Positions 36,361 to 46,189 of a stretch of 64,000 nucleotides of DNA are shown piece by piece; the first letter of the stretch is position 1; the number at the start of each line of letters is the position of its first letter. The notes below the pieces were generated by a model. That model did no database searches. It saw nothing but the letters and a program-made list of their open reading frames with translations, and was not told the origin of the DNA. This DNA is from Ochotona curzoniae (taxonomy: Eukaryota; Chordata; Mammalia; Lagomorpha; Ochotonidae). The stretch lies in contig NW_024467121.1 in assembly GCF_017591425.1 (NCBI RefSeq), forward strand, positions 22,456,707 to 22,520,706. The letters run 5' to 3'. A program made the translations under genes and the position numbers.

Positions 36361-37270
36361 AACTCTAATCCCTAATATGAAACAATGCTACACAAATTCC
36401 CAGATGCAAGCTGACTGTCCCATCATGCTCACTCCCTGTATCTCTATCTAATGCCCGATCAGGTCACAATGGTCCAATCCTTTGTGCATGTAGACACAGT
36501 CTTACTTTTCCCTTACTCAAAACACTTGAACACACGTTTTTGGGGGCTGTGCCAAGCGATTCTGACTCCAAATCACTCAGGACTCAGTGTGTGAGCCACT
36601 GAAAGGAACAAGGGACACAGGGCTCTCTCTCTGTCTGGGAGAGGAGGAGGTAGTCAGTGTGAGAGGCACACTGTCACGAGACTGCCCATTAGGCTGCTGA
36701 CATTCAGAGGAACACATGAGTTCCTAAGGAACCATGTCGGCACTGACAAGTGTGCAGGCATTACACACACATGCCCGTGGGGGAGGATGTGTATGGCTCA
36801 TGCTCTATCAGCATCCAAGCTGAAACTTGTTGTTGGTATTCTTATTTCGTTGAGGTTGTATTATTTGTAGCTTTGCCAACTGAAAATCTTTTAAAAAAAA
36901 AAAAGAATTCTTCTGTTCATTGGTTTGAATATTCATCTGTAAGGGGCACTGATTTACAGTAAGTGATAGTTCATGTTCCTGAGGTGGCATGCCTTTTATC
37001 CTATAAATACTCTGAGTACAACAACTGCAAATTATGGAAAACACCATGATCCCTGTTAGGTCCTATGAGACAATGATCCACCTGCTTTCAAACTATCTTT
37101 TTTCCTCTTACTCCCACAAGACAGAAACCACCCCCAAAACCAAACTAAGAGAAGGGAAAAATTATTGTAATCAAACAATTCAAAGAACCTACTCTAACTT
37201 TTGAATAACTGTTGTTAAAAAGTATGAATCCCCTACCCAGCCACTGTTCTAAGCAGTGCATCAGTCTTAC
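36361..37270. other. EFCAB2 intronic DNA, nothing recognised
   Basis: No named repeat. The region ends at the splice donor of the 67-bp exon. Confidence 0.35.
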
Positions 37271-37337
37271 CTTCCTCAGTCATATACCTGATCAGTTCCT
37301 CCTTAGTAAGAAACCCATGTTTCGCTTGATCTAAAAC
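37271..37337 (-). CDS. EFCAB2: EFCAB2 coding exon (third EF-hand)
   Basis: 67 bases: 22 codons plus one base of the next glycine codon, running VLDQAKHGFLTKEELIRYMT then EE. Acceptor AG at 37338-37339, donor GT at 37269-37270 (gtaaga). It encodes the EF-hand loop and second helix whose first helix (AFE) ends the preceding exon. The loop DQAKHGFLTKEE keeps Asp1, Gly6, Leu8 and Glu12 but has Ala and His where positions 3 and 5 are normally acidic, so it is a degenerate site. Intact frame, phase compatible with both neighbours. Confidence 0.94.
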
Positions 37338-37436
37338 CTATGGGAAAGCAAAAGACAGATTTAGATTTTTTGCTTGAAAAATAAATTCTACATGATAAAT
37401 GCTTCATATGCATGATTAAATTTGGACCTTACATAC
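37338..37436 (-). other. EFCAB2: 99-bp EFCAB2 intron
   Basis: Very short intron bounded by gtatgt on the donor side and a T-rich tract ending 'cccatag' on the acceptor side. Repeat-free. Confidence 0.85.
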
Positions 37437-37479
37437 CTCAAAAGCTCGAAGGAGGACATCTTCTGGAATTGGTCTGTAT
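37437..37479 (-). CDS. EFCAB2: EFCAB2 43-bp coding exon
   Basis: Micro-sized exon: one base completing Arg, then 14 codons YRPIPEDVLLRAFE, a signature stretch of DRC8. Acceptor 'gaatatag' just above 37479; donor GT at 37435-37436 (gtatgt). The acceptor polypyrimidine tract is mixed with A's ('tttttttgttgttatgaatatag' read on the minus strand), so recognition may rely on the nearby exon 99 bp away. It supplies the linker and first helix of the third EF-hand. Confidence 0.93.
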
Positions 37480-37666
37480 CTATATTCATAACAACAAAAA
37501 AAAAGCAAAAAAACGCCACTATTAATACAGTCCTACAAAAACAAATGCTATCAACATGCTGAGCTAATAATACTTCCCTCACTGAAATCCTGTTTTGATT
37601 CCTGTCTAGGAAAGCTGGGCAGCACCTTAACCCTACAGAAAACACCTGTTAAAAATCACTGATATC

Positions 37667-38000
37667 CGGGCCCGGCATGGTGGCGCAAGTGGTTAAGTCC
37701 TCGCCTAGCACGCCCGGGATCCCATATGGGCGCCGGTTCTAATCCCGGCAGCCCCGCTTCCCTTCCAGCTCCCTGCCTGTGGCCTGGGAAAGCAGTCGAG
37801 GATGGCCCAAAGCTTTGGGAACCTGCACCCACGTGGGAGACCCGGAAGAGGCTCCTGGCTTCGGATCGGCATAGTATCGGCCCGTTGCGCTCACTTGGGG
37901 AGTGAATCATCGGACGGAAGATCTTCCTCTCTGTCTCTCCTCTCTGTATATCCGCCTTTCCAATGAAAAAATAATAAAAAAAATAAATCTAAAGAAAAAA
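37667..38000 (+). repeat. very young CSINE with 16-bp TSD, plus
   Basis: Full-length element with a perfect direct repeat aaaaatcactgatatc at 37651-37666 and 38001-38016 and a long A-rich tail. The body carries 'ggcatagtatcggcccgttgcgctcac' and a shortened 'gaggctcctggcttcgg' shared with the copies at 42644 and 43780. It inserted 188 bp upstream of the 43-bp EFCAB2 exon, opposite to gene direction. Confidence 0.97.
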
Positions 38001-38412
38001 AAAAATCACTGATATCTTAGATGCTATCTCTTAGTTTTTTTAATCATTATGGATATATTGATTTATCTAGAGGCAAATCCTGTACAATCTACCAATTTGG
38101 ATAATTAGCATTTTTTGGCTAGAAGATAATTAGGATTGATTCTTATTTATCAGTAATAATTCAAAACAGAAGAATGTTTTGATGTATGATTTTGTAGCCT
38201 ATTGGTATTTAATTATGGTTTGCTTAAGTTACACTGCTGTGTTTGGCATTTCTCAACACATACCAACCTGGAGTTCAGTAGCCTACTGGAAGGGTAGAAA
38301 GAAGCTACTCTAACATGCACTGGTTGAGTAAAACACACAAAGTAGAATGGGAAAATCTTTTGAAATGAATGTAATTCTAATCATTACTTTTTCCTAACAC
38401 TTACTTACTTAC

Positions 38413-38492
38413 CTTTTTTCCAATAATACTTTGGTCATCACTGGAAGAAATTTTTCATATCGAATGTATCCAGTAGGTTCTTCTTCCTCTAC
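38413..38492 (-). CDS. EFCAB2: EFCAB2 coding exon (second EF-hand)
   Basis: 80 bases: 26 codons plus two bases of an Arg codon, from VEEEEPTGYIRYEKFLPVMT to KVLLEK. The donor is GT at 38411-38412 in a gtaagtaagtaag context, so three in-register GTAAG donors stand side by side. The acceptor AG is at 38493-38494, preceded by a weak tract (ttatttcttaaatgtttag). The peptide is a degenerate EF-hand: Glu, Glu, Thr, Gly, Ile positions are kept but the final Glu is Lys. A retro-inserted 188-bp segment begins ~26 bases upstream of this exon (see 38519-38706). Confidence 0.95.
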
Positions 38493-38518
38493 CTAAACAT
38501 TTAAGAAATAACCATTTA

Positions 38519-38706
38519 CTGTGGTGCTCTCCTGGGCTGGGCCTAAGCCACTTACAGACGAGGGACAACCGTTCATGGCGAATGCTGCCGAGCTTCTCGT
38601 TCTGTCTTGCGGGCTCCTGGTTCCTTTCCCCTGCCTTGGTGTGGTGGGAGAGGCCAGGGGTAGGGAAGCCGGCTCGATCTCCGCTCTCTCTGCCTCGTGC
38701 CGCTTG
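38519..38706 (+). mobile_element. 188-bp GC-rich tailless insertion next to an EFCAB2 splice site
   Basis: A segment much richer in G+C than its surroundings lies between perfect 16-bp repeats, aagaaataaccattta at 38503-38518 and 38707-38722. The left junction tt/aagaaa fits the L1 endonuclease preference for plus orientation, yet there is no A-tail and no SINE similarity. Source RNA unknown. On the gene strand the duplicated repeat gives a second pyrimidine tract followed by 'cttcaag', a potential cryptic 3' splice site. Confidence 0.8.
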
Positions 38707-38719
38707 AAGAAATAACCAT

Positions 38720-40010
38720 TTATTCACTAAACAATGGATGAAGCAACTGCTCCCCCCAAGAGCAGTGCTAAGTGCTGGATATTTGATGCTGAGCACACTG
38801 GCCTGGATCCCTGCTCATAGAATATATCCTGGTAGAGGAAACATCAAATCAAAACCCCCACAAACACATATATTTATTTATAAACTTAAACAAGTATAAG
38901 GAAGGGCCCAGCGCAATGGTGTAGTGGTTAAAGTCCTTGCCTTGCACACGCCAGGATCTCATATGGACACCGGTTCTAACCCTGGCAGCCCCATTTCCAT
39001 CCAACTCCCTGCCTGTGGCCTGGGAAGGCAGCTGAAGATGGCCCAATGCCTTGGGACAATGCACCCATGTGGGAGACCCGGAAAAGCTCCTGGCTCCTAG
39101 CTTTGGATTGGCTCAGCTCCAGCCGTTGCGGCCACTTGGGGAGTGAATCATCGGACGGAAGATCTTCCTCTCTGTCTCTCCTCCTCTCTGTAAATCTGCC
39201 TTTTCAATAAAAATAAATAATTTTTTAAAAAATAAGTGCAATGAAGTAACAGATTATGGACACAAGAGGAGCACATAAAAAGGAAACGTTAGATCAGCAA
39301 TCAGGAAGTCATGCATGAAGAATTAACATCTGGCTTATGAAGAATGAATAGAAAGTAATGCATCAAAAATGGTTTTAATGGTTGAATAGAGGGTAACAAG
39401 ACAAAGACAGTGGGAAAGAGATCCCCACACAGAAGCAACCACATGCTCTGAGCTTCATGGTGACAGATTGGAGGCAAAGGCAGCTCAGGGAGCCGTGAGG
39501 ACAGTGTTTCAAATTGAGGCTGACCAGAGAGAGGAGGAGGTAGGCCTTGTATAACCTTATCACCCGGGACAGCGACTTTGGTTGTCATCCCAACAACAAT
39601 GGGAAATCACTGAGGGTCTCACAGATGCATATTCTGAGTGATGACACTGGTTGCAGGCCAAGTGGCTTTTTCAGCAGGAGAAACAGATATGATGAGGTCT
39701 TGAATTGAACTGATGACCATAAAGAAAAAAAATGGATAGTTTCAAGAAACATTTAGAGAGTAAGTAGCATTTGATGAGACCTAATTGATGGTACCCAGGG
39801 CTGTATCCCCAATGAGTATACAGGAAAAAGCGGAGTCAAGGATGATTCCCAGAACCTAGTATAAGTACTGACTTGAACAGGTACAGGCAGAAAAGGCACA
39901 TTTGGGGGCCGATCACTATCTCAGGGCTCAAACTACATGGCATGACAAATGCAACTCTGTTACACCATCACTGAGTTATAAGACCACTATACCCAAAAAT
40001 GAGAATGTTT
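38720..40010 (+). mobile_element. ancient interspersed repeat, split by a CSINE
   Basis: 'tattcactaaacaatggatg...agcagtgctaagtgctgg...actggcctggatccctgctcatag' follows a widespread old mammalian repeat (attcaacaaatatttattg...tgccaggcac...ccctgccctcatgg). '...agcggagtcaaggatgattcccag' near 39829 is a second hallmark of the same kind. Family name uncertain. Confidence 0.45.
38903..39232 (+). repeat. CSINE, plus
   Basis: 'agggcccagcgcaatggtgtagtggttaaag' to 'tcaataaaaataaataattttttaaaa'. Confidence 0.94.
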
Positions 40011-40209
40011 GGTCCCTACCACTATTAAATGAGAATAAAATGGATCCCTGCTCATGAGTTTCACTTTAATAGAACGGCTGAGAAAAATACCATTAGCCTT
40101 AACTTCTGAGTTGGGTTGTTTATGAAGGGTTGTAAATTTTATAGTCCCTGTCAACAATCCTAAAGCTCATAGATCCCAACTCAACAGATGTGCTTTTAAC
40201 AGATTTACT

Positions 40210-40250
<41 letters not shown>
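40210..40250. repeat. (CA)n microsatellite
   Basis: 20 uninterrupted CA units. Confidence 0.98.
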
Positions 40251-40252
<2 letters not shown>

Positions 40253-40860
40253 GAGGAGGAGGCGAGGCGCTATGAGTTGATGCTGTCTTTGAGGTGACCA
40301 CTGCTTCTTACGTTACAGTAGTTACACCTGGTGTGTGCAGAGCCTGGCTAATCCAATAATGACAGGATGATACGCTCCTGAATTTCAGAGCCCATCAATA
40401 CAAAAACAATGGTCCAAGGCAAACCTGCTGCAAATTAGCATTTGCACAGGCTCTATATGCTGGGAGCACTCTGCAGTCCCCCACTCCAGGTGCCTCTTAA
40501 AATGTCAATGTCATGCGATTGCCTACAGAGCAGTAATCTCAAAATGATGAGTTTCTGTTCAAACTCCTTCAGAAGCCAGAGCACCAGCCTGCTTTGTGGC
40601 TGCAAAAGCTGTCTGAAGCTGAGCACCTGTGCTAACCCACAAACTGCTGCAGTTTTGACAAAGGAAGTCCACCTCTGTAATTCGAACGCACAAATGATCA
40701 CTACGGCATAGAAATGCTTCATGGTGCTGCCCCGCGCCCCGCACAACTGGGGCAAGGCCTCAGCGGGAGGAGCTCCGGGGTGAAAATGCTGCAGATCGCT
40801 CTTCGGCATTTTTGTAGAGCCACAACTACTCACAAATGACAGTTAAAACAAGATCTCCAA
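40251..40860 (-). pseudogene. candidate processed pseudogene, source unknown
   Basis: On the minus strand a CpG-bearing, GC-rich start (ctcctcccgctgagg...gcggggcgcggggcagcaccatg, 40720-40770) runs into AT-balanced sequence with an ATG frame of 126 codons (40453-40833). The local CpG cluster in an otherwise CpG-poor intron suggests a 5' UTR copied from an mRNA. I do not recognise the protein, see no poly(A), and the frame could be chance. Confidence 0.25.
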
Positions 40861-41243
40861 CCAATCAGGGTGGCAGAAAAGACATAAATTTCCTTTGACT
40901 TTTTTTCTTTAAAGAAGAATAATGGAAAAACAGTAGTCTTGTGGTTTAAAACAAAAACAAAAGTCCATCTTCAACTAGGGCAGACATCATACAACTCTTT
41001 CTATGACCCGACACTGTCCTCTAGAGGCCAGATTGAATGTTTGCTTGTGTTCAAGAGATCTAAGCAACAGCAGTAAAAATAATGTTATTCTAAATATAAT
41101 ATTCAGGAAACGTCTTATACCAGATACTATTTCATATTATGAAAGTTTTTTCATATTTAAATAACTTCTTTACTTTAGAACAGTTTTTTGATTCACAAAA
41201 AGATGCAGATCATACAGTTACCTCCAATTTCCTCTATTTTTTT
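40861..41243. other. EFCAB2 intronic DNA, nothing recognised
   Basis: AT-rich sequence leading into the L1M element. Confidence 0.35.
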
Positions 41244-41392
41244 TTTTAACTTTCCCTAGGTTTATTGAGGTAAGATTGACAAAGAAAATTACATAGATTT
41301 AAGGTATACAGGCAATGTTTTAATGTACATATCCATTGTGACATGATTATCACACTCAGGCTAGAGAGCAAGTAGATTTCCTCTCTACCTTT

Positions 41393-41711
41393 TTTAAAAA
41401 GATGCCGATGTCTTATTTAAAAGACAAAACATCGGAGACAAAAGGAGGAAAAGAAAGAGGGAAAGAGGGAGAAGGGAGGGCCATTTTGCAGCCACTGGTT
41501 TATTCTCCAGATGGCTGCAAACATCTGGTTGGGCCAGGCTGAAACGAGAAGCCCAGCTCCATTTAGGTATCCCACATAAGTGACAGGTGCCCAGCACTTG
41601 GGTCATCTTCCCATCGTGCCTTCCATGTACATGAACTGGAAGCAGAGCAGAGAGGATTCAAACTGGCCCTGTGATATTGGAATGGAGGTGATACAATGCC
41701 ATGTACCAGCC
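41393..41711 (-). repeat. old CSINE, minus, inside the L1M
   Basis: 'gcagccactggtttattctccagatggctgc', 'tgacaggtgcccagcacttgggtcatcttcc', head-side end 'gatacaatgccatgtaccagcc'. Confidence 0.75.
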
Positions 41712-41830
41712 TCTCTAGCTATCTATTTAGTGTGTGTGGTAAAAACACTTCAGAATGTTTCTCTTAGCAAAATTTCACATTTATAATTCATTGTTGCATC
41801 AGGATTTTTTAAGTTACTATTTGGTTCAGA

Positions 41831-42105
41831 ATTTTGAGGACTGAGTCAAAGGGGTTGGTGCAGGTTCTGGTGAAGATCCAGGAGCACGGCAGAAGGAGGA
41901 TCACACAGCCAGTCAGGAAGCTTAGTGGAGGCTGGGGCCAAAGTCAGGCCATTGTAACCCTCTCGCAGGAACTACCATCCAAGGGCACGCCCCATGTCCC
42001 AAGCTTTACCCACCTGAATAGCAGTACCTTAGCAACCAACACTGTGACACATGGGACTCTGGGTGCCACTCAGTAAGAAAGCAGATATTCAAACAATATT
42101 ATCAT
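41831..42105 (-). mobile_element. MaLR-type LTR fragment
   Basis: 'gccattgtaaccctctcgcagg...acgccccatgtccc...aaccaacactgtgacacatgggactctggg' resembles an inverted MST/THE-like LTR (…cccaacactgccacactggg…). Diverged; assignment from memory. Confidence 0.4.
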
Positions 42106-42126
42106 TATTAAACATAATTTCCATGC

Positions 42127-42480
42127 TGGACCCGGCATGGTGGCCTAGCAGCTAAAGTTCTGACCCTGAACACGCTGAGATTCCATATGGACGCTGGTTC
42201 TAATCCCGTCAGCTCCACTTCCCATTCAGCTCCCTGCTTGTGGCCTGGGAGTACAGTCGAGGACGGCCCAAAGCCTTGGGACCCTGCACCCGCCTGGGAG
42301 ATCTGGAGGAGGTTCTTGGCTCCTGGGTTTGGATTGGCATAGCACCACAGCACCAGCCCTTGCAGTCACTTGATGAGTGAATCATCGGACAGAAGTTCTT
42401 CCTCTCTGTCTCTCCTCCTGTATATATATCTGACTCCCGCCCCGCCCCCCCGCCAAAAAAAGTAAATTTTTTAAAAAAAA
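42127..42480 (+). repeat. CSINE, plus
   Basis: 'ggacccggcatggtggcctagcagctaaag' to a C-rich then A-rich end (cccgccccgcccccccgcc, then aaaaaaag) replacing the usual 'ttccaataaa'. Confidence 0.9.
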
Positions 42481-42643
42481 TTTCTATGCTGCCCATGAGG
42501 TCTCATAACTAGAAGTTTGTACCATAATAGCATCTCCCCAATTTCCTTACCCCTGTCATTGCTAACTACCCTTCTACTCCCTGTTTCTATGGGGTAGATA
42601 CTATACTTTTGGATTTCATACAATAGGGAATTCATATAGTTTT

Positions 42644-42973
42644 TTTTTCAAAGATTTATTTTTATTATTTTTCTATTGGAAAGGCGGATATACAGAGAGG
42701 AGATACAGAGAGGAAGATCTTCCATCCGATGATTCACTCCCCAAGTGAGCGCAGTGGGCCGATACTATGCCGATCCAAAGCCAGGAGCCTCTTCTGGGTC
42801 TCCCACGCGGGTGCAGGGCCCCAAAGCTTTGGGTCGTCCTCGACTGCTTTCCCAGGCCACAGGCAGGGAGCTGGAAGGGAAGCGGGGCTGCCAGGATTAG
42901 AACTGGCGCCCATATGGGATCCCGGGCGTGCAAGGCGAGGACCTTTAACCACTTGCGCCACCGCGCCGGGCCC
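42644..42973 (-). repeat. very young CSINE with 16-bp TSD, minus
   Basis: Perfect direct repeat gaattcatatagtttt at 42628-42643 and 42974-42989. Carries the same diagnostic block as the copy at 37667 ('gggccgatactatgccgatcc' on this strand). Confidence 0.97.
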
Positions 42974-43081
42974 GAATTCATATAGTTTTAATTTTTCTGT
43001 CAGGTTCACTTCACTTAACATAATGCCATTCAGGTTGATCCAGGTTGATCCCCAAATGGCAAGATGTTCCTTCTTTTTTAA

Positions 43082-43346
43082 TGTGTGTGTCTGTACGAAA
43101 GGCAGAGAGAAAAGATCTTTCACCTACTGTTTCACTCTCCAAATGTCCACAACATCCAGAGTGAGGCCAGGCCCAAGCCAGAGGTCTAGAATCATTCTGA
43201 GTCTCCAATGTGAGTGTCCTTGGATCATTATCTGCTCCCTCCTGAAGCACACATGATCAGAAATCTGGAAACACAGTGTCTGAACCTTCACTCCAGTATA
43301 CGATGCTGGCTTTCCCAGTAGTGACTTCACCACTGTGCCAAATGCT
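43082..43346 (-). repeat. old CSINE, minus
   Basis: 'gtacgaaaggcagagagaaaagatctttc', 'agtgaggccaggcccaagccag', head-side end 'gacttcaccactgtgccaaatgc'. Confidence 0.75.
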
Positions 43347-43779
43347 ACATTCTTTTTGAAGGCTGCATGATATCCCATTGTGTGAATATGCCTTTTTATT
43401 CATTCACCTGCCAACAGACATTTTTTTTCGTGTCTTGGTAAATGAATAATGCAAAGAATGTGGCAATGCAGATAATTCTGAGAGATCAATTTGGTTTCCT
43501 TGGGGTGTGTGTGTATACCAAGCAATGGAGTTACCAGATCATACAAGAGTTCTAATCTTCATACTGTTAGCTGTGCCAATTTACATTACCTACGGTACGT
43601 AAGGGTTCTTTTTCTCCACATCCTCACCAATCCTTGCCATCTGGCTTTCTGATGATATCCATCCAACATGTGTGAGATACTGCTCTGCAGGTGATGGTGA
43701 TGGTCAGCATGATTTCACATAACTGTTGCCCTTGCATATATCTGCTTTGGAAAAACGTCTATTCAGGTCCTTTGCCTAT

Positions 43780-44109
43780 TTTTTTTTAAGATTTATTTTT
43801 ATTATTTTTTTATTGGAAAGGCGGATATAGAGAGGAGAGACAGAGAGGAAGATCTTCCGTCCGATGATTCACTCCCCAAGTGAGCGCAATGGGCCGATAC
43901 TATGCCGATCCAAAGCCAGGAGCCTCTTCCGGGTCTCCCGCGCGGGTGCAGGGTCCCAAAGCTTTGGGCCATCCTCGACTGCTTTCCCAGGCCACAGGCA
44001 GGGAGCTGAAAGGGAAGCGGGGCTGCCGGGATAGAACCGGCGCCCATATGAGATCCCGGGCGTGCAAGGCAAGGACCTTTAACCACTTGCACCACCTCGC
44101 CGGGCCCGG
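43780..44109 (-). repeat. very young CSINE, minus
   Basis: Third copy with 'gggccgatactatgccgatcc' and the short body. It landed in the T-run of the L1M phrase '...cctttgcctatttt', so its TSD is not clearly resolvable. Confidence 0.96.
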
Positions 44110-44640
44110 GTATTTGTTTTTGTTTACTATTGAGCAGTATGAGTTCTTTCATGTTTTAGTTAGTATTGACAGAGAGTTCTGAAATATTTTCTGACATTTT
44201 TTTTCATTTTCCTGTTTCCCTTTCTATGTATAAACACATTAATCTCATGTAGACCCACTTATTTTTACTACTTTTGTCTGTGCTTAGGGTGATATATATT
44301 TTAAAAATAGCTATCCAGATGGAGCTTTTGCTGTATGTTTTCTTCCATATGATGGCAGGTCTTATGCTCCAACTTTTAATCAGCTTTGAATGTATTTTTG
44401 TAGTGTGAGATAATGGTTTCATTCTATTCTTCTCCACGTGGACATCAGTTTTCCTGGGAGAAACTGTCCTGTCCGCATTGTGTATCCCAGATGCTCTCGT
44501 CAAAGACAAGCACACACACAGCGTGGTTTCCAGAAGTTCTCTTCTCTTGCAGTGGTTTTTGTGCCAATGCCACGTTGTTCTGGCCATGATTATTTTGCAT
44601 TATCATTTGGAATACAATTTCTTCACTGTTACCTGTTTAA

Positions 44641-45079
44641 CTTATGAACAGAATTATTATTCACTAAATTCCAAACTTAATTTGTACTTTATTTACAAAA
44701 AGCATTTAGAAGAGATGAGATATTCCTCTATTATAAAAGAAAAAACAGAAAGATTAATTTCACCTAAAACAAAATTTAAAAATTAAAAGAAAAACACAAA
44801 GGAAGCACATGTTGAAAGGAGAAACAGGTGAAAGGGGAGCAGAGAAAGTGGTTCCGTTGTATTTTAGTGCAGGACAAGCTAGCTAACTTTAAGGAATCAT
44901 CAGTAAGATAAAACAGGAATATTACTTTCTAGAAGTGTTATGCAGTAATGATTCAATTATTTTTTAACTTCAGATTGAAATGCCTTTCAGATTTCATAGA
45001 AATATACGAAACATTAAACATATCCTATCTGTGTGTGTATGCAGGGACAGAGAGAAACAGGTTGAAATCTCTTTCAAAT
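44641..45079. other. EFCAB2 intronic DNA, nothing recognised
   Basis: A-rich; possibly further L1M decay, no diagnostic phrase. Confidence 0.3.
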
Positions 45080-45168
45080 TTGTATGTTGAAGTCCTAACT
45101 CTGTAGTACTTCAGAATGTGACCTATTTGGAAACAGGGTATTTACTGAGGAAATAAGATTAAAATGAG

Positions 45169-45493
45169 ACAGGGCCCGGTGCAGTAGCCTAGCAGCTAAG
45201 GTCCTCGCCTTGCATGTACCAGGATCCCATATGGGTACCAGTTCATGTCCCGGCAGCCCCACTTCCCATCCAGCTCCCTGCTTGCGGCCTGGGAGGCAGT
45301 TGAGGATGGCCCAAAGCTTTGGGACCCTACACCCATGTGGGAGACCAGAAGAGGCTCCAGGCTCCTGGCTTTGGATCAGCACAGCTCCGATCACTGTGGC
45401 CACTTGCGGGGGTGAATAAACAGATGGAGGATCTCTCTTTGTCTCTCCTCTCTGTATATCAGATTTTCCAATAAAAACAAATAAGTTTTAAAA
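45169..45493 (+). repeat. CSINE, plus, with TSD
   Basis: Direct repeat attaaaatgag at 45158-45168 and 45494-45504. Complete element. Confidence 0.95.
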
Positions 45494-45563
45494 ATTAAAA
45501 TGAGGTAATTAGATGTGCCTTAAATCAACAACACTGGTATCTTTATAGATAGGGGAAGTCATG

Positions 45564-45888
45564 GGGCCAGTGCAATGGTCTAGCAAGCTCATCCTCCACC
45601 CTGTGGTGCTAGAATCCCATGTGGGTAGCAGTTAGAGTCCCAGCTGCTTCACTTGCAATCTAGCTCCCTGCTTATGGCCTCTGAGAGAAGCACAGGGTGT
45701 CTTCCCCTGCATCCACATAGAAGCTCCTGGTTCCTGGCTTTGGACCAGCTCAGCTGTGATTATGGCTGTTGCGGCCATTTGAGGACTGAACCAGCTGCTA
45801 AAGATGTCACTCTGTCTCCCCTTCCCCCCATCTCTGTAACTCTCTCAAGTAAAATAAATAAATCTTATTTTTTAAAAAAAAAAAGGCA
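45564..45888 (+). repeat. CSINE, plus
   Basis: 'ggggccagtgcaatggtctagcaagctcatcctcc' head of an older type, tail 'aagtaaaataaataaatctt' with poly-A. Confidence 0.88.
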
Positions 45889-46189
45889 GAGGGGGGAGAA
45901 GGGAGTCACTCATGGACACCACACAGGGAGAAGACCTGAAGGAAGGTGGTTGTGAAGATGGCCAGTCCAGGCCCAGGGTCACGGAGGCAACTCTCCCTCC
46001 CAGGCCCTGGAAGGAACCAAACCTACTGGCCTCCTAACCTGGACTTCAGCCTTCCCAGCTGGAAGACAACAAATGGTTACAGTTTGCCAAACGCACACTG
46101 AACACATAGGCCATTTTTATCCCAAAACTGAATCATTATCCAGCAGAGCTTCCTATACCTACTGTTAGGCCGAGCAGAAATGAGTCCTG

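Larger units (their letters stand above)
41244..44640 (+). mobile_element. L1M-type LINE 3' region broken by nested insertions
   Basis: The old L1 3' region appears in order in pieces: 'tttattgaggtaagattgac' (41261), 'tctcttagcaaaatttcac' (41759), 'catctccccaatttcc' (42530), 'cacttcacttaacataatgcc' (43007), 'ctccacatcctcaccaatcc' (43614), 'aaaaacgtctattcaggtcctttgcc' (43750), 'tgttaaactgtcc'-like 'aaactgtcctgtccgcattgtgtat' (44461) and 'gccaatgccacgttgttctggcc' (44562). Five SINEs and an LTR piece interrupt it. No reverse-transcriptase coding is left. Confidence 0.85.
45080..46090 (+). mobile_element. MaLR/MLT-like LTR interrupted by two CSINEs
   Basis: 'tgtatgttgaagtcctaactctgtagtacttcagaatgtgacctatttggaaacagggta' (45083-45140), then 'tggtatctttatagat' (45535) and 'acacagggagaagacc...ggccctggaaggaaccaaacctactgg' (45922-46030) keep the order of an MLT-type LTR consensus. 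Solo, decayed. Confidence 0.55.
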
